44,868 nucleotides of DNA from Actinomycetes bacterium (GCA_021785935.1 JAJYOG010000011.1:1-44868); one strand, 5' to 3'; counted from the stretch's first letter, positions 32,767 to 42,189 are shown. The notes: generated by a model from the sequence alone, not told the origin. Program-made: numbers and translations.

Positions 32767-34076
32767 AAAAAACCCTACTCCAGATGCTACGGCAGGGTGT
32801 TATCCCCGAGCAATTACACGATGTTTCGCAAAAAGAGCGGATAACCGAGGACGCTCTTGCTGAAGACGTGCTGAATGGTTTTACGGTTATTCCCGGAGGC
32901 AATAGCGGGCGCACAGTTCTGGCGACGGCAATCGGGCGAGGACTACGAACCAAGGTCAACGCAAATATTGGCTCGTCTACCGAATCCGTTTCAACTAACG
33001 ATGAACTTGAAAAATTAAATGCCGCTATAAGCGCTGGAGCTGATGCGGTTATGGATCTATCCACTGGCGGGAATCTCAGAGTCCTTAGGCGCACTCTGCT
33101 TGATGGCTGTGATATTCCCTTTGGAACCGTACCAATATATGAAGCGACCGTGGCCGCTCGTGAGAAAACGGGTGACATGGTGACGATGGATGCCGACGAC
33201 CTTATGACTGTTATCGAGCAGCAAGCCGCCGAAGGCGTGGATTTCATGACCATCCACGCCGGGCTGACGCGCTCCGCGCTTGATGAGCTGCATGCGCAGG
33301 GACGCCTGATGGATGTTGTCAGCAGGGGCGGTGCATTCATGATCGCCTGGATGTTGCATCACGATCGCGAAAATCCTTTTTATGAAGAGTTTGATCGCTT
33401 GCTGGAGATATTGGGGCGTTGGGATGTAACGCTCAGCCTTGGGGATGGTCTCCGGCCTGGATGCCTGGAAGATGCCAGCGACAGGGCTCAGATCAGCGAA
33501 CTCAGTACTTTAGGCAGTCTGGCTGTCCGGGCCAAAGAGGCTGGAATTCAGTCAATGATCGAAGGCCCCGGCCATGTACCTTTCCAGGATATCGATACCA
33601 ATATCAGGATTGCCAAGAAACTGACCGGCGGGGCTCCCCTGTACGTTCTGGGGCCTCTAGTGACTGATGTGGCTCCGGGTTACGATCACATCACCGCGGC
33701 GATAGGCGGAGCTCTTGCAGGCGCTTGCGGGGCCGATTTTCTTTGCTATGTCACTTCAACCGAACACCTGGGGCTGCCGAATGCCGCTGATGTACGTCAG
33801 GGAGTGATTGTTTCGCGCATCGCCGCTCACGCCGCTGATATTGCCAAGGGAATTCCCGGTGCCAGTGAATGGGATCGCGAGATGGCGATGGCGCGTAAAT
33901 CTCTTGACTGGGACAAGCAGATCGAGTTATCGATAGACCCGGAAACTGCACGTTCGATCTATGATGACAGGCAAAGCGGTTCGGTAGATGGCTGCAGCAT
34001 GTGCGGGGATCTTTGCGCCATGAAGGTTGTGTCGGATTACCTGGGCGTCAAGGAGGGAGAGATCTCGGGTTGTTAA
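32763..34076 (+). CDS. thiC: Phosphomethylpyrimidine synthase
   Basis: 437 residues, the compact form found in many anaerobes and archaea. It shows KVNANIGSS, GADAVMDLSTGG, FMTIHAGLT, LSLGDGLRPGC, EGPGHVPFQDIDTNI and VLGPLVTDVAPGYDHITAAIGG. The radical-SAM cluster lies near the C-terminus as Cx2Cx4C (Cys411, 414, 419; CSMCGDLC). It rearranges AIR into HMP phosphate. Short forms lack the N-terminal extension of the plant/E. coli enzyme. Confidence 0.95.
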   Translation: MKKTLLQMLRQGVIPEQLHDVSQKERITEDALAEDVLNGFTVIPGGNSGRTVLATAIGRGLRTKVNANIGSSTESVSTNDELEKLNAAISAGADAVMDLSTGGNLRVLRRTLLDGCDIPFGTVPIYEATVAAREKTGDMVTMDADDLMTVIEQQAAEGVDFMTIHAGLTRSALDELHAQGRLMDVVSRGGAFMIAWMLHHDRENPFYEEFDRLLEILGRWDVTLSLGDGLRPGCLEDASDRAQISELSTLGSLAVRAKEAGIQSMIEGPGHVPFQDIDTNIRIAKKLTGGAPLYVLGPLVTDVAPGYDHITAAIGGALAGACGADFLCYVTSTEHLGLPNAADVRQGVIVSRIAAHAADIAKGIPGASEWDREMAMARKSLDWDKQIELSIDPETARSIYDDRQSGSVDGCSMCGDLCAMKVVSDYLGVKEGEISGC

Positions 34077-35077
34077 TCGGCGATCTGGGAGAGGAGGCGC
34101 TCCTGAAGGAGCTGCGGAGTCTCTTTGCCGCGGCCCAGCCGGACGTGCCGACGGGAATCGGTGACGACGCCGCTGTGATCAGCTTCCCCCCCGGCGCCGA
34201 AGGTGTCTGGACTACAGATCTTCTGATTGAGGGCGTTCATTTCCGCAGGGACTGGCAAACCCCGGGTCAGCTTGGAAGAAAGTGCCTCTCCGTTAACCTC
34301 AGTGACATTGCCTCCATGGGTGCGACTCCCAGGTTCGCGCTGCTTTCTTTTGCTTGCCCGGCAAGTACGCCGCTGGATTACATTCTTGAATTCGGCCGGG
34401 GACTTGCCGAACTTGCCGCGGAAACTGGAGTTACGGTAATTGGAGGCGATACTTCCGGATCAGCATCTGGAGAAATAATCGTCAGTATCGCCGTGGGTGG
34501 CTATGTAGCCAGCGGTTGTGCCGTCCTTCGTTCGGGCGCGCAACCGGGCGATTCCATTTTAGTAACGGGTTATCTTGGCAATGCCGCCGGCGGCCTGAAT
34601 CTTCTTGACGCAGGCGGAGATGCTAAATATCCCGGCCTCATCGAGGCCTTCATCAATCCTGCCGCTCGCCTCGTTGCCGCGAAAGCCGCCTCTGAAGCCG
34701 GGGCTACCGCGATGACCGACATTAGTGACGGGCTCGCGAGTGACCTGAGGCATATCTGTGAAGAGAGTGGAACCGGAGCGCAGCTCAGGCGGGAATCACT
34801 GCCTGCCTCGGTTCAGCTGGAGAAGGCGGCCGTGGAGCATGGATGGGACCTGGAGTCAATGATATTGACCGGCGGCGAGGATTACGAGCTGCTCTTCACT
34901 CTGCCGAGCGATATGGCTGGCCCCATTAAAGCCGTAATTGCCGCTGCCAGCACTGTCCCCGTGAGCATAATTGGCGAGATCATGCCTCATGGATACGGGA
35001 TCCAGATACTGGATCTGGACGGCAAACAGCAGCCCTTGCCAATTCATGGCTTTGACCACTTTCTAAAAAATGATTGA
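34070..35077 (+). CDS. thiL: Thiamine-monophosphate kinase
   Basis: 335 residues from TTG 34070, which overlaps the thiC stop; AAGGAGGGAG lies upstream. The frame continues to 34001 inside thiC, but LIGDLGEEALLKEL fits a natural start. Motifs: GIGDDAAVI, TTDLLIEGVHFRRDW, LGRKCLSVNLSDIASMGA, GGDTSGSASGEI, TDISDGLASDL and GGEDYELLF (Mg-ATP and substrate binding, AIR-synthase-like fold). It makes TPP, the riboswitch ligand, from TMP. It overlaps thiD by 8 nt. Confidence 0.93.
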   Translation: MLIGDLGEEALLKELRSLFAAAQPDVPTGIGDDAAVISFPPGAEGVWTTDLLIEGVHFRRDWQTPGQLGRKCLSVNLSDIASMGATPRFALLSFACPASTPLDYILEFGRGLAELAAETGVTVIGGDTSGSASGEIIVSIAVGGYVASGCAVLRSGAQPGDSILVTGYLGNAAGGLNLLDAGGDAKYPGLIEAFINPAARLVAAKAASEAGATAMTDISDGLASDLRHICEESGTGAQLRRESLPASVQLEKAAVEHGWDLESMILTGGEDYELLFTLPSDMAGPIKAVIAAASTVPVSIIGEIMPHGYGIQILDLDGKQQPLPIHGFDHFLKND

Positions 35078-35858
35078 GTCACCACCTTTGGCGGTAATGA
35101 CTGTTGCGGGCTCTGACCCTAGCGGGGGCGCCGGGGTGCAGGCCGATCTCAGAGTCTTCAACCGGCTTAACCTCCTGGGGCTCAGTGTCATTTCCGCCCT
35201 GACCGCGCAAAATACCAAAGATGTAAAATCGGTCAATACCGTGACTGCGGGAGAAGTAAAAGCTCAATTGGAATCTGTCACCTCGGACATTCAACCTTTA
35301 ATGACAAAGACCGGCATGCTTCCCAGTGCTGACATTATTGAAGAAGTTTACACGTTCGCCGTGTCCGGACGCTTGGGAGGCCTGATTATCGATCCTGTCC
35401 TGAAAAGCAGCAGTGGTGTCAAACTGGCGGAAGAAGGATGCGCCCGGAAATTGATGCAGCGGTTGGCTCCACATTGCCTCCTAATGACGCCGAATATTAT
35501 GGAAGCTGCCATGCTTACGGATCGAAAGGTGGAAAACGCCAACGAGGCAATTGAAGCCGCGCGGGCCCTCGTTGATGCAGGCGCCGGCGCTGTCTGCGTT
35601 ACCGGAGGCCATTGGCCCGACGCCCCCATTGACTATTTATTTGATGGCGAACAGGTATATGAATTCACGGGCGAGCGCATGCCGGGCGGTCCCTTTCATG
35701 GAACTGGTTGTTTTTTCTCGGCCGCGGCAACAGGTTTCCTGGCGCTCGGCGCCGAAATGCCTGAGGCCCTTTTAAAGGCTAAAAGGCTTTTGGAACAAGC
35801 GATGAAAGACGCTATTTCCCCTGGCGCCGGCATGAAAATTCTTTGGCTGAAGCGGTAA
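35070..35858 (+). CDS. thiD: Hydroxymethylpyrimidine/phosphomethylpyrimidine kinase
   Basis: 262 residues, ribokinase fold: VMTVAGSDPSGGAGVQADLRVF at the start, ALTAQNT, LMTKTGMLPS, IIDPVLKSSSGVKL, LMTPNIMEAAMLT, VCVTGGHWPD and the catalytic anion hole PFHGTGCFFSAA. It phosphorylates HMP and HMP-P to HMP-PP for ThiE. It is the last thi gene; no terminator is obvious in the 107 nt that follow. Confidence 0.94.
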   Translation: MIESPPLAVMTVAGSDPSGGAGVQADLRVFNRLNLLGLSVISALTAQNTKDVKSVNTVTAGEVKAQLESVTSDIQPLMTKTGMLPSADIIEEVYTFAVSGRLGGLIIDPVLKSSSGVKLAEEGCARKLMQRLAPHCLLMTPNIMEAAMLTDRKVENANEAIEAARALVDAGAGAVCVTGGHWPDAPIDYLFDGEQVYEFTGERMPGGPFHGTGCFFSAAATGFLALGAEMPEALLKAKRLLEQAMKDAISPGAGMKILWLKR

Positions 35859-35965
35859 GCTCTGCTCCTGAAAATATGGCCGGCTTGAACCTGGGCCGCT
35901 CAACAATTAACCTTTAATCCCAGACGCGCTGTTTGGCGCATCCCCGAACCGAAAGAGAAAACCGT

Positions 35966-37033
35966 TTGAAAACCCTGAAGCTTGGCGACCGCGGCAAAGA
36001 AGTGCTGGATGTCCAGTCGAGGCTTTGCAGCCTGGGCTATGATGTCGGCACCGATGGAGTCGATGGATATTTCGGCCGCGATACCCAGGAGGCCGTGCTT
36101 ACCTTTCAGCAGGAAAGTGGACTCAATGCCGATGGCGTCGTGGCTGATAATACCTGGTGCGAGCTGGTCGAGGGAGGTTACAGGGCAGGCGAGCGCCTTA
36201 TGTATTTACGAATTCCGCCGTTCAGGGGCGCGGACGTACTTTTATTGCAACGGTCACTTAACTGTCTCGGTTTTAACGCCGGGCCCGAAGACGGCATCTT
36301 TGGACCTCTGACCGAGATGGCTGTCCTCGATTTCCAGAAGAATTCAGGCCTGGTCATGGATGGCATGGTGGACGATTCCGTTTTGAAGGTGATGGCAAAA
36401 GTCACCAAGGACGGAGAACCACATTCCAACGAGGCCAAGATTCCGGATCGCAATGGCGGCAGCGCTGGAGGCCGCTCACTTGCGGATCTTATTGTCGTAG
36501 TCGATCCGGGACACGGCGGGAGTGATACCGGTTATGTAACAGCTACGGGGATGAATGAAAAGGATTTAAACCTGAAGACCAGTTTTTTTTTGGCAAAGTC
36601 CCTTGAGCGATTGGGATCGAAAGTAATGATGACCCGAACGGAGGATGTGCCGGTGCCGCTGTATGATCGACCGTCAAGGGCCAACGCGGAGCAAGCGGAC
36701 ATTTTCCTGAGCATTCATCATAACGGTGATTTCAGCGATCATGCCCAGGGTGCGGCGGCATACTATTTCAGCAGGAAGGGCTACTTTTCCGAAGCGGGCA
36801 GCCTGCTAGCGCAGCATATTGTCGATCACCTTTCAGCGGAGCTTGGAGTACCGGCCCTGCCGGCAATGGGCCGAAACTTCGCTGTTTTACGCGAAACCGA
36901 GATGACCGCCGTGCTGGTTGAGCCGGTGTTTATCACCGGCGTTGGCCTTGAAGGCGCTGATCTGGAACAGCTGGCACAAAGCGAATCTGAAGCGATCCTG
37001 GCGGGCCTCAGGGAATATTTTGGCGACTTATAA
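35966..37033 (+). CDS. CwlM-like amidase: two peptidoglycan-binding domains and Amidase_3
   Basis: 355 residues from TTG 35966, preceded by GAAAGAG; a TTG at 35933 is possible. No signal peptide or membrane helix. Two PG_binding_1 repeats (~3-70 and ~85-145; LKLGDRGKEVLDVQSRL, GADVLLLQRSLNCLGF) precede the N-acetylmuramoyl-L-alanine amidase domain (~173-355). Metal ligands His183 (VDPGHGG), Glu198 and His251 (SIHHN), and catalytic Glu319 (VLVEPVF), are present. The same architecture without a signal peptide is that of mycobacterial CwlM, a cytoplasmic regulator of MurA that has lost parts of the site. Here the site looks intact, so it could be an enzyme exported another way. Confidence 0.87.
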   Translation: MKTLKLGDRGKEVLDVQSRLCSLGYDVGTDGVDGYFGRDTQEAVLTFQQESGLNADGVVADNTWCELVEGGYRAGERLMYLRIPPFRGADVLLLQRSLNCLGFNAGPEDGIFGPLTEMAVLDFQKNSGLVMDGMVDDSVLKVMAKVTKDGEPHSNEAKIPDRNGGSAGGRSLADLIVVVDPGHGGSDTGYVTATGMNEKDLNLKTSFFLAKSLERLGSKVMMTRTEDVPVPLYDRPSRANAEQADIFLSIHHNGDFSDHAQGAAAYYFSRKGYFSEAGSLLAQHIVDHLSAELGVPALPAMGRNFAVLRETEMTAVLVEPVFITGVGLEGADLEQLAQSESEAILAGLREYFGDL

Positions 37034-37095
37034 GGGCATTTACCCATAAAAATGTCGCTATTTGCATGAATTACAATGATTAATTACCCTCGGAT

Positions 37096-37124
37096 TTGAC
37101 TTCGGTTTTAGGCCCTGTTAATGT
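37096..37124 (+). promoter_or_regulatory. Promoter of the NlpC/P60 gene
   Basis: TTGACT (37096-37101), 17 nt, TAATGT (37119-37124). The -35 fits well; the -10 keeps the key A2 and T6. Transcription would start about 37131. Confidence 0.55.
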
Positions 37125-37198
37125 TCACAAGGTTTTTGTATGAAGAAAGCAAAGCCAACTGACCGACGCCGTTAGACGTCCTAAAGGAGGCGAATAAC

Positions 37199-38350
37199 AT
37201 CAGGTTTAAGCTACAGTCATTATCAGAAGTAGGCAGACCCCACGTATTCGTAAACCCCAAAAAAGCTCTAAAAAGACTAAGTGTCTTTCTTGTTTGTATC
37301 CCTTTAATTTTCCTGATTGTCCTGATGGCGTTGACCGCTGTCGCAGGGGCTGATCCAGCAGGCGATATCTCCGCAAAACAGTCTCAGGCCGAGTCGGTTC
37401 GCAGCGAGATTGCAACCCTGAACAGTGATCTTGAGACGAAAGTTGAAATCTATAACAACGCTAATTACCAGCTCGCCAAGATCGAAGGCAGCATTGAGGA
37501 AAACCAGGCCAGCCTGGATGCCGCGTCTGTCAAACTGGGCGAAATGCAGGACAGGCTTACACAGCGAGTTGTAAAGATTTATCGCAATGGGGACGTTAAC
37601 GTCCTCGATGTACTAATGCAGACAAACGACCTCAGCGAGTTTCTCACCAAGTACGATATGCTGACCAAGGTCGGCGAGCAGGACCGCGACGATCTCGAGC
37701 AAGTTAAAATGCTCAAGGAGCAGGTCGAGCAGGCCAAGATTCAGCTTGATAGCGACAAGGCGACTCAATCCACGCTGGTCGACCAGCTAGCTTCGGAAAA
37801 AACCGATATTGAAGCAGGCTTGTCGCAGAGGCGGCAGATGCTTACCGGCATCGAGGGTGACATAGCTTCACTGCAGGCGCAGCAAAAGGCCCAGCAGGAA
37901 GCAGCGTTCCAGGCACAGCAAGCAGCTGCTTCCAGCACTGAGGGTGAAGGTGATGGCGGTGGCAGTGGCGGCCGTGTAGGCCCGCTACATCCGTCGACAG
38001 CAGGCGGCGCTGTAGGCATCGCCATGCAGTATCTTGGTGTGCCTTACGTCTGGGGTGGCGCATCACCGTCTGGTTTTGACTGCTCCGGCCTGGTGATGTA
38101 TGTATACGCTCAGCTTGGCATCTCTCTGCCGCACGGAGCCACGGCTCAATATGCTGCCGGTACGCCGATAGATTATTCCGAGTTGCAGCCAGGAGATCTG
38201 GTCTTCTTCGGAAGCGGCGGTGGCTACATGAGCCACGTCGGCATCTATATTGGCGGCGGCAGCATGATCCATGCTCCGTTTGAAGGCACCGTGGTTCAGA
38301 TCGGTTCGGTCAGTTCCGGCGGATCATTCCGGGGCGCCTGCAGGCTGTAG
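37199..38350 (+). CDS. Secreted NlpC/P60 peptidoglycan hydrolase with coiled coil (AUC start)
   Basis: 383 residues if read from ATC 37199. An AAAGGAGG site ends 8 nt before it. No ATG, GTG or TTG exists between the last upstream stop (37160) and ATG 37325, yet this stretch encodes a perfect signal peptide (PKKALKRLSVFLV...LTAVAGA). Starting at 37325 would delete most of it. The coiled coil (~60-260; AKQSQAESVRSEIATLNSDL) is followed by a Gly-rich linker and an NlpC/P60 domain with Cys295 (FDCSGLVMYVY), His346 (MSHVGIY) and HAPFEG. It cleaves D-Glu-DAP-type peptide links in the wall, as RipA does. A strong terminator follows. Confidence 0.85.
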   Translation: MRFKLQSLSEVGRPHVFVNPKKALKRLSVFLVCIPLIFLIVLMALTAVAGADPAGDISAKQSQAESVRSEIATLNSDLETKVEIYNNANYQLAKIEGSIEENQASLDAASVKLGEMQDRLTQRVVKIYRNGDVNVLDVLMQTNDLSEFLTKYDMLTKVGEQDRDDLEQVKMLKEQVEQAKIQLDSDKATQSTLVDQLASEKTDIEAGLSQRRQMLTGIEGDIASLQAQQKAQQEAAFQAQQAAASSTEGEGDGGGSGGRVGPLHPSTAGGAVGIAMQYLGVPYVWGGASPSGFDCSGLVMYVYAQLGISLPHGATAQYAAGTPIDYSELQPGDLVFFGSGGGYMSHVGIYIGGGSMIHAPFEGTVVQIGSVSSGGSFRGACRL

Positions 38351-38370
38351 CGCCAACTGAAACAGAGATC

Positions 38371-38404
38371 AAAAGAGCCCGGTTGTTTAATCGGGCTCTT
38401 TTTT
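38371..38404 (+). terminator. Strong intrinsic terminator
   Basis: AAAAGAGCCCG (38371-38381) pairs with CGGGCTCTTTT (38392-38402) over a 10-nt loop, ending in a T run. Confidence 0.9.
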
Positions 38405-38430
38405 GTGGCATCCTTCCAGGGACTGGAAAT

Positions 38431-39936
38431 ATGGCGGACACGCATAACAAAACAACTGAAAGATCACCGGGCGAGACTATTGCTCCGAGGCTTCGCTTCG
38501 CGCCGAGTCCTACCGGCCATCTCCATGTGGGCGGAGCCAGGACAGCCCTGTACAACTGGTTGTATGCCAGGGGGAGGGGGGGAAGCTTCGTACTGCGGAT
38601 CGAAGATACAGACCTGGCCCGATCTACTGACGAATCAATCAGGCAGATCATATCCAGCCTGGTGTGGTTGGGGCTTGATTGGGATGAAGGACCGGGCGTG
38701 GGTGGAGATCATGGTCCCTACCGGCAGACGGAGCGTATGCATATCTATGAAGAGACGGTCAAAGCACTGCTTGCATCCGGCAAGGCATATCGATGCTATT
38801 GTTCACCCGATGAGCTGGAGCATGAGAGAGAGAAGGCCAGAGCCGCCGGGCAGCCGCTTGTCTACGGAGGCCGCTGCCGGGCGTTGAGCCCGGAAGAGGA
38901 ACAGTCACTGCAGACCGAGGGCCGGGACGCCGTCATAAGGCTAAGAACGCCGGATACCGGCTCCACGATTGTTCCGGACCTCATCAAGGGGGACGTCGAA
39001 TTCGAGAACGTGAATATCGGTGATTTCATTATTGTGCGGTCATCAGGGGTCCCTACCTATAATTTCGCCGTGGCGGTCGATGACGCCAGCATGGGCATCA
39101 CTCATGTAATCCGTGGAGATGACCACCTGCCGAATACTCCTCGCCAGCTGATGCTGTTCGAGGCAATGGGGAAAAAGCCACCCGCTTACGGCCATCTGTC
39201 ATTAATTTTAGGACCCGATAGAACGCCGCTTTCGAAACGCCATGGCGCTTCGTCCATAGAAGAGTTTATTTCCAGGGGTTATGTCAGGGAGGCGCTCTGC
39301 AACTATCTGGCGCTAATGGGCTGGAGTCTTGACGGTGAAACTACATTTTTCAGCATGGATGAGATGGTTGAGAAATTCTCGCTGGAACGCGTTGGGAGCA
39401 CAGCAGCTGCTTTCGACAACGATAAGCTGCTGTGGATGAACGGCCATTACATTCGCGAGATGGAAGAAAATGAGCTGGCAAAACGGATCGAACTCTTCCT
39501 CCAGGACACAGAGCTTGCCGCGCTCCACGGGCATGCCGGCACGCCTACGATATCCGCCCTGGTCCCATTGGTCCAGGAAAAAATGAAAACCCTGGCTGAT
39601 TTCGTCGATTATACCGATTTCTTCTTCCTTCCTCTGGTATTTGAGGAGAAGGCGCTGGTTAAGCTTGAAAAGGATGAAAAGGCAGCGGCGGTTCTGGCCG
39701 CGGCGCAGAACGTCATCGAATCGGTGGAGCCTTATGACGCGGAAACTCTGGATGCGGCACTTCGCGCCGCTGCGGAGAGAATGGAGATCAAGCTCGGCAA
39801 ATTCCTCCAGCCAATCAGGATTGCCGTGAGCGGCAAAACCATAACTCCTGGAATGTTTGAAACCCTGGCCATGCTTGGCCGGGAAATAAGCGCCGCTCGC
39901 CTCGACGCGGCAATCAAGCTGCTGAGCCCTTCCTGA
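38431..39936 (+). CDS. gltX: Glutamyl-tRNA synthetase
   Basis: 501 residues from ATG 38431. Class I synthetase: HIGH-type motif RFAPSPTGHLHVGGARTALY, a zinc-knuckle-like insert (CYCSPDELEHER...GRCR), IRGDDHLPNTPRQLMLFEAMG and KMSKS-type loop LSKRHGASS, then the helical anticodon domain (AAAERMEIKLGKFLQPIRIA). It charges tRNA-Glu and perhaps tRNA-Gln for the amidotransferase route; no GlnRS or GatCAB gene is in this window. It follows the terminator of the NlpC/P60 gene. Confidence 0.94.
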   Translation: MADTHNKTTERSPGETIAPRLRFAPSPTGHLHVGGARTALYNWLYARGRGGSFVLRIEDTDLARSTDESIRQIISSLVWLGLDWDEGPGVGGDHGPYRQTERMHIYEETVKALLASGKAYRCYCSPDELEHEREKARAAGQPLVYGGRCRALSPEEEQSLQTEGRDAVIRLRTPDTGSTIVPDLIKGDVEFENVNIGDFIIVRSSGVPTYNFAVAVDDASMGITHVIRGDDHLPNTPRQLMLFEAMGKKPPAYGHLSLILGPDRTPLSKRHGASSIEEFISRGYVREALCNYLALMGWSLDGETTFFSMDEMVEKFSLERVGSTAAAFDNDKLLWMNGHYIREMEENELAKRIELFLQDTELAALHGHAGTPTISALVPLVQEKMKTLADFVDYTDFFFLPLVFEEKALVKLEKDEKAAAVLAAAQNVIESVEPYDAETLDAALRAAAERMEIKLGKFLQPIRIAVSGKTITPGMFETLAMLGREISAARLDAAIKLLSPS

Positions 39937-40008
39937 CGTTCAGTGATTAGATAACTTCGCCCCCGGGTATCTCTGAACAAGTTGCTTCACTTTCGACTGG
40001 AGGATAAT

Positions 40009-41196
40009 TTGGCGCCGGTAAAGATCAACGAAGGAATTTACTGGGTTGGCGAAGTCGACTGGGATATCCGCGATTTTCACGGTCTGACAACTTCTGTTGG
40101 CAGCACCTATAACTCTTACCTCGTAGTCGACGAAAAAACAGCGCTGATCGATGCTGTCAGCAAGGGAGGCAGCACCATGCTGCTGCGCCGTATTTCTGAG
40201 ATTATCGATCCCTCGAGCATTGATTATGTCATCTCCAATCATGCGGAGCCCGATCATTCCGGAGCTCTGAATAGCGTGATGGAGGCTGCTCCGGGTGCCA
40301 GGCTGCTGGCAAGTAAAAACGGGATCAGGCGGCTGGATGATATGTACCACGCCGGTTGGGAAATGAAGGCGGTAGATGATGGCGAAGAGATATTCCTCGG
40401 CCGGAAGTCTCTTCAGTTTCATAACGCTCCCCTGCTGCATTGGCCCGAGACCATGTTCACATATTGTCCCGAGGCCCGTACCATTTTCTCATGCGATCTC
40501 TTCGGAGCGCATATCGCCGGCACCAGCCGGTTTGTCGATCGGCTGGGTGCGGCTTATGTGCTTCAGCATACACGCAAATATTATGCCTTCTTGATGGCGT
40601 CATTCCGAACGAGCGTGCTCAGCGCCATGAAAAAAATGGAACCGCTTGAAATCGATATCATCGCTCCTTCACACGGACCCGTCTGGCGTGATGACCTTTC
40701 GCCTCTCCTGGACTCCTATGAAGAATGGGCGAATCTTAACCTGCTGCCAAAAGCTACGATTGTTTACGGCACGATGTGGGGCGGCACCGGCTCCATGGTC
40801 GACGCGGTTGCTGACGGGCTTAAGGAAGGCGGTCTCGACTGTACGGCATGGAATGTCGTTTCGACCGACCCGAGTGACATAATCGCCGACCTATTCGACA
40901 GCAGTCTGGTGCTGATAGCCTCGCCCACGTTTGTAAGCGGTATATTTCCGCCGGTCGAAGCGTTCATTCCCTTCCTGCGCGTACCGAGGGACAAAAGCAA
41001 GAAGGTAGCGTGCTTTGGCTCGTACGGGTGGGGAGGAGGAGCTGTGCGACGGCTCGTAGAGATTCTCAAGGCCGAGGGTTACGATGTCATGGATGAGCAA
41101 CTCGCCCAGCAGTTTTTCCCGGGTAACGAGGAACTGAAAGAGTGCTACGAGTTCGGCCGTGGCGCCGCTGAATGGGCGCTTTCCACCGGAAAATAA
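40009..41196 (+). CDS. Flavodiiron protein (A-type)
   Basis: 395 residues from TTG 40009, chosen since GGAGG lies 5 nt upstream and APVKINEGIYWVG is the usual beginning; a TTG at 39982 is less likely. The metallo-beta-lactamase-like diiron domain has His78, Glu80, Asp82, His83 (NHAEPDHSG), His144 (LLHWPETM), Asp163 and His222 (PSHGP). The C-terminal flavodoxin domain starts VYGTMWGGTGSMVDAV (FMN loop). It reduces O2 to water or NO to N2O and is common in anaerobes. No rubredoxin domain is attached. Confidence 0.93.
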   Translation: MAPVKINEGIYWVGEVDWDIRDFHGLTTSVGSTYNSYLVVDEKTALIDAVSKGGSTMLLRRISEIIDPSSIDYVISNHAEPDHSGALNSVMEAAPGARLLASKNGIRRLDDMYHAGWEMKAVDDGEEIFLGRKSLQFHNAPLLHWPETMFTYCPEARTIFSCDLFGAHIAGTSRFVDRLGAAYVLQHTRKYYAFLMASFRTSVLSAMKKMEPLEIDIIAPSHGPVWRDDLSPLLDSYEEWANLNLLPKATIVYGTMWGGTGSMVDAVADGLKEGGLDCTAWNVVSTDPSDIIADLFDSSLVLIASPTFVSGIFPPVEAFIPFLRVPRDKSKKVACFGSYGWGGGAVRRLVEILKAEGYDVMDEQLAQQFFPGNEELKECYEFGRGAAEWALSTGK

Positions 41197-41263
41197 CTTT
41201 CGTATGGCGCATGGCCCACTAGTTTCCAAAGCTTTATTCAGCCCAGCGAAGCAGAAAAGAAAA

Positions 41264-41339
41264 TGGTAGCGCATAGGGGATTTGAACCCCTGCTACCGCC
41301 GTGAGAGGGCGGCGTCCTAGGCCACTAGACGAATGCGCC
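41264..41339 (-). tRNA. tRNA-Glu (CTC)
   Basis: 76 nt. Acceptor GGCGCAT/ATGCGCT with a G-U first pair, D arm TCTAGTGGCCTAGGA, anticodon arm with CTC (CCGCCCTCTCACGGCGG), T arm CAGGGGTTCAAATCCCCT. The CCA is encoded at 41264-41266. Confidence 0.95.
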
Positions 41340-41382
41340 ACATGAAGGCTTTATTGAACCTGGGTGAATCCGGCCCCATATT

Positions 41383-42189
41383 TTACACAGCGATGTCACG
41401 CCTTTCAAACCAGATAATCGCGCAGGCCGTGGTCAAAATCGAAATTACGGCCAAGACGGCAAGGTCGGTCCAGGCGAAGGAAGCATTGTGCAGGTAGCGG
41501 TAGGGATCCCAATAATAAAACAGTGAGAGAAAATGGACATTACTGATGGTGTCGTTGATCTTTGCCAGGATATCCAGAGCGTAGAAAAAGATAATTATTC
41601 CAAGAGCGACGAAAATCGCGACTCCGCGGCTATTAAACAGGCTGGAGAAGAAGAACGTCATGGAGCCGATAGCCGTAAAAAACAGAAATGAGGGCACAAT
41701 CATGGCTAGCAGGCCGGAATAGTTAAGGTCCGCACTGGCCAGTGGTGCACCCACGGCAATCGGTATCAGAGTCGCGGCAATCAAGAAAAGCAGGCCCAGT
41801 TCAAAAAATAGGTGGCGAGTTATCAGGATCGACCGGCGTGAGATCGGCTGTGCCAGCAGCAGTTCCATGGTTCCCTTCTCGATCTCAAAGGCAATTGCTC
41901 CCGTAGCAATGCTGACACAAAATGCTATCATCACAATGACCCACATCTGATTGAAGTACTCCACCGACAGGAATCCGTCAAAAGTGGCAAAGACCATGTT
42001 CTCTCCGCCGAAAGCCTTCCTGATGCTTTCGGGATAACTCTCCCAAAGCTGGTTGAGCGTCTCCATGTTAGTGCGAAGCGAGGGCCAAATCGCCAGTATA
42101 AACACCGCATAAGCGGACACACCCAACGCATACACCAGGATGGAAATACGTTTATCCGCAATGCTTCGCCTAAGCAGATTCAGATTCAC
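41383..42189 (-). CDS. ABC-2 type transporter permease
   Basis: 268 residues from GTG 42189 with GGAGGGC upstream; an ATG at 42210 overlaps the ATPase gene further. Six predicted membrane segments: ISILVYALGVSAYAVFILAI, WVIVMIAFCVSIATGAIAF, the LLFLIAATLIPIAVGA region, FLFFTAIGSMTFFFS, VAIFVALGIIIFFYAL and LAVLAVISILTTACAII. EIEKGTMELLLAQPISR is the typical ABC-2 loop. It works with the ATPase gene upstream. The cargo is unknown. Confidence 0.87.
   Translation of the reverse strand: MNLNLLRRSIADKRISILVYALGVSAYAVFILAIWPSLRTNMETLNQLWESYPESIRKAFGGENMVFATFDGFLSVEYFNQMWVIVMIAFCVSIATGAIAFEIEKGTMELLLAQPISRRSILITRHLFFELGLLFLIAATLIPIAVGAPLASADLNYSGLLAMIVPSFLFFTAIGSMTFFFSSLFNSRGVAIFVALGIIIFFYALDILAKINDTISNVHFLSLFYYWDPYRYLHNASFAWTDLAVLAVISILTTACAIIWFERRDIAV

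Noticed and set aside
37131-37198. Possible riboswitch in the leader of the NlpC/P60 gene
   Set aside because: c-di-AMP riboswitches often control such genes, but this leader is only ~68 nt and lacks that motif.
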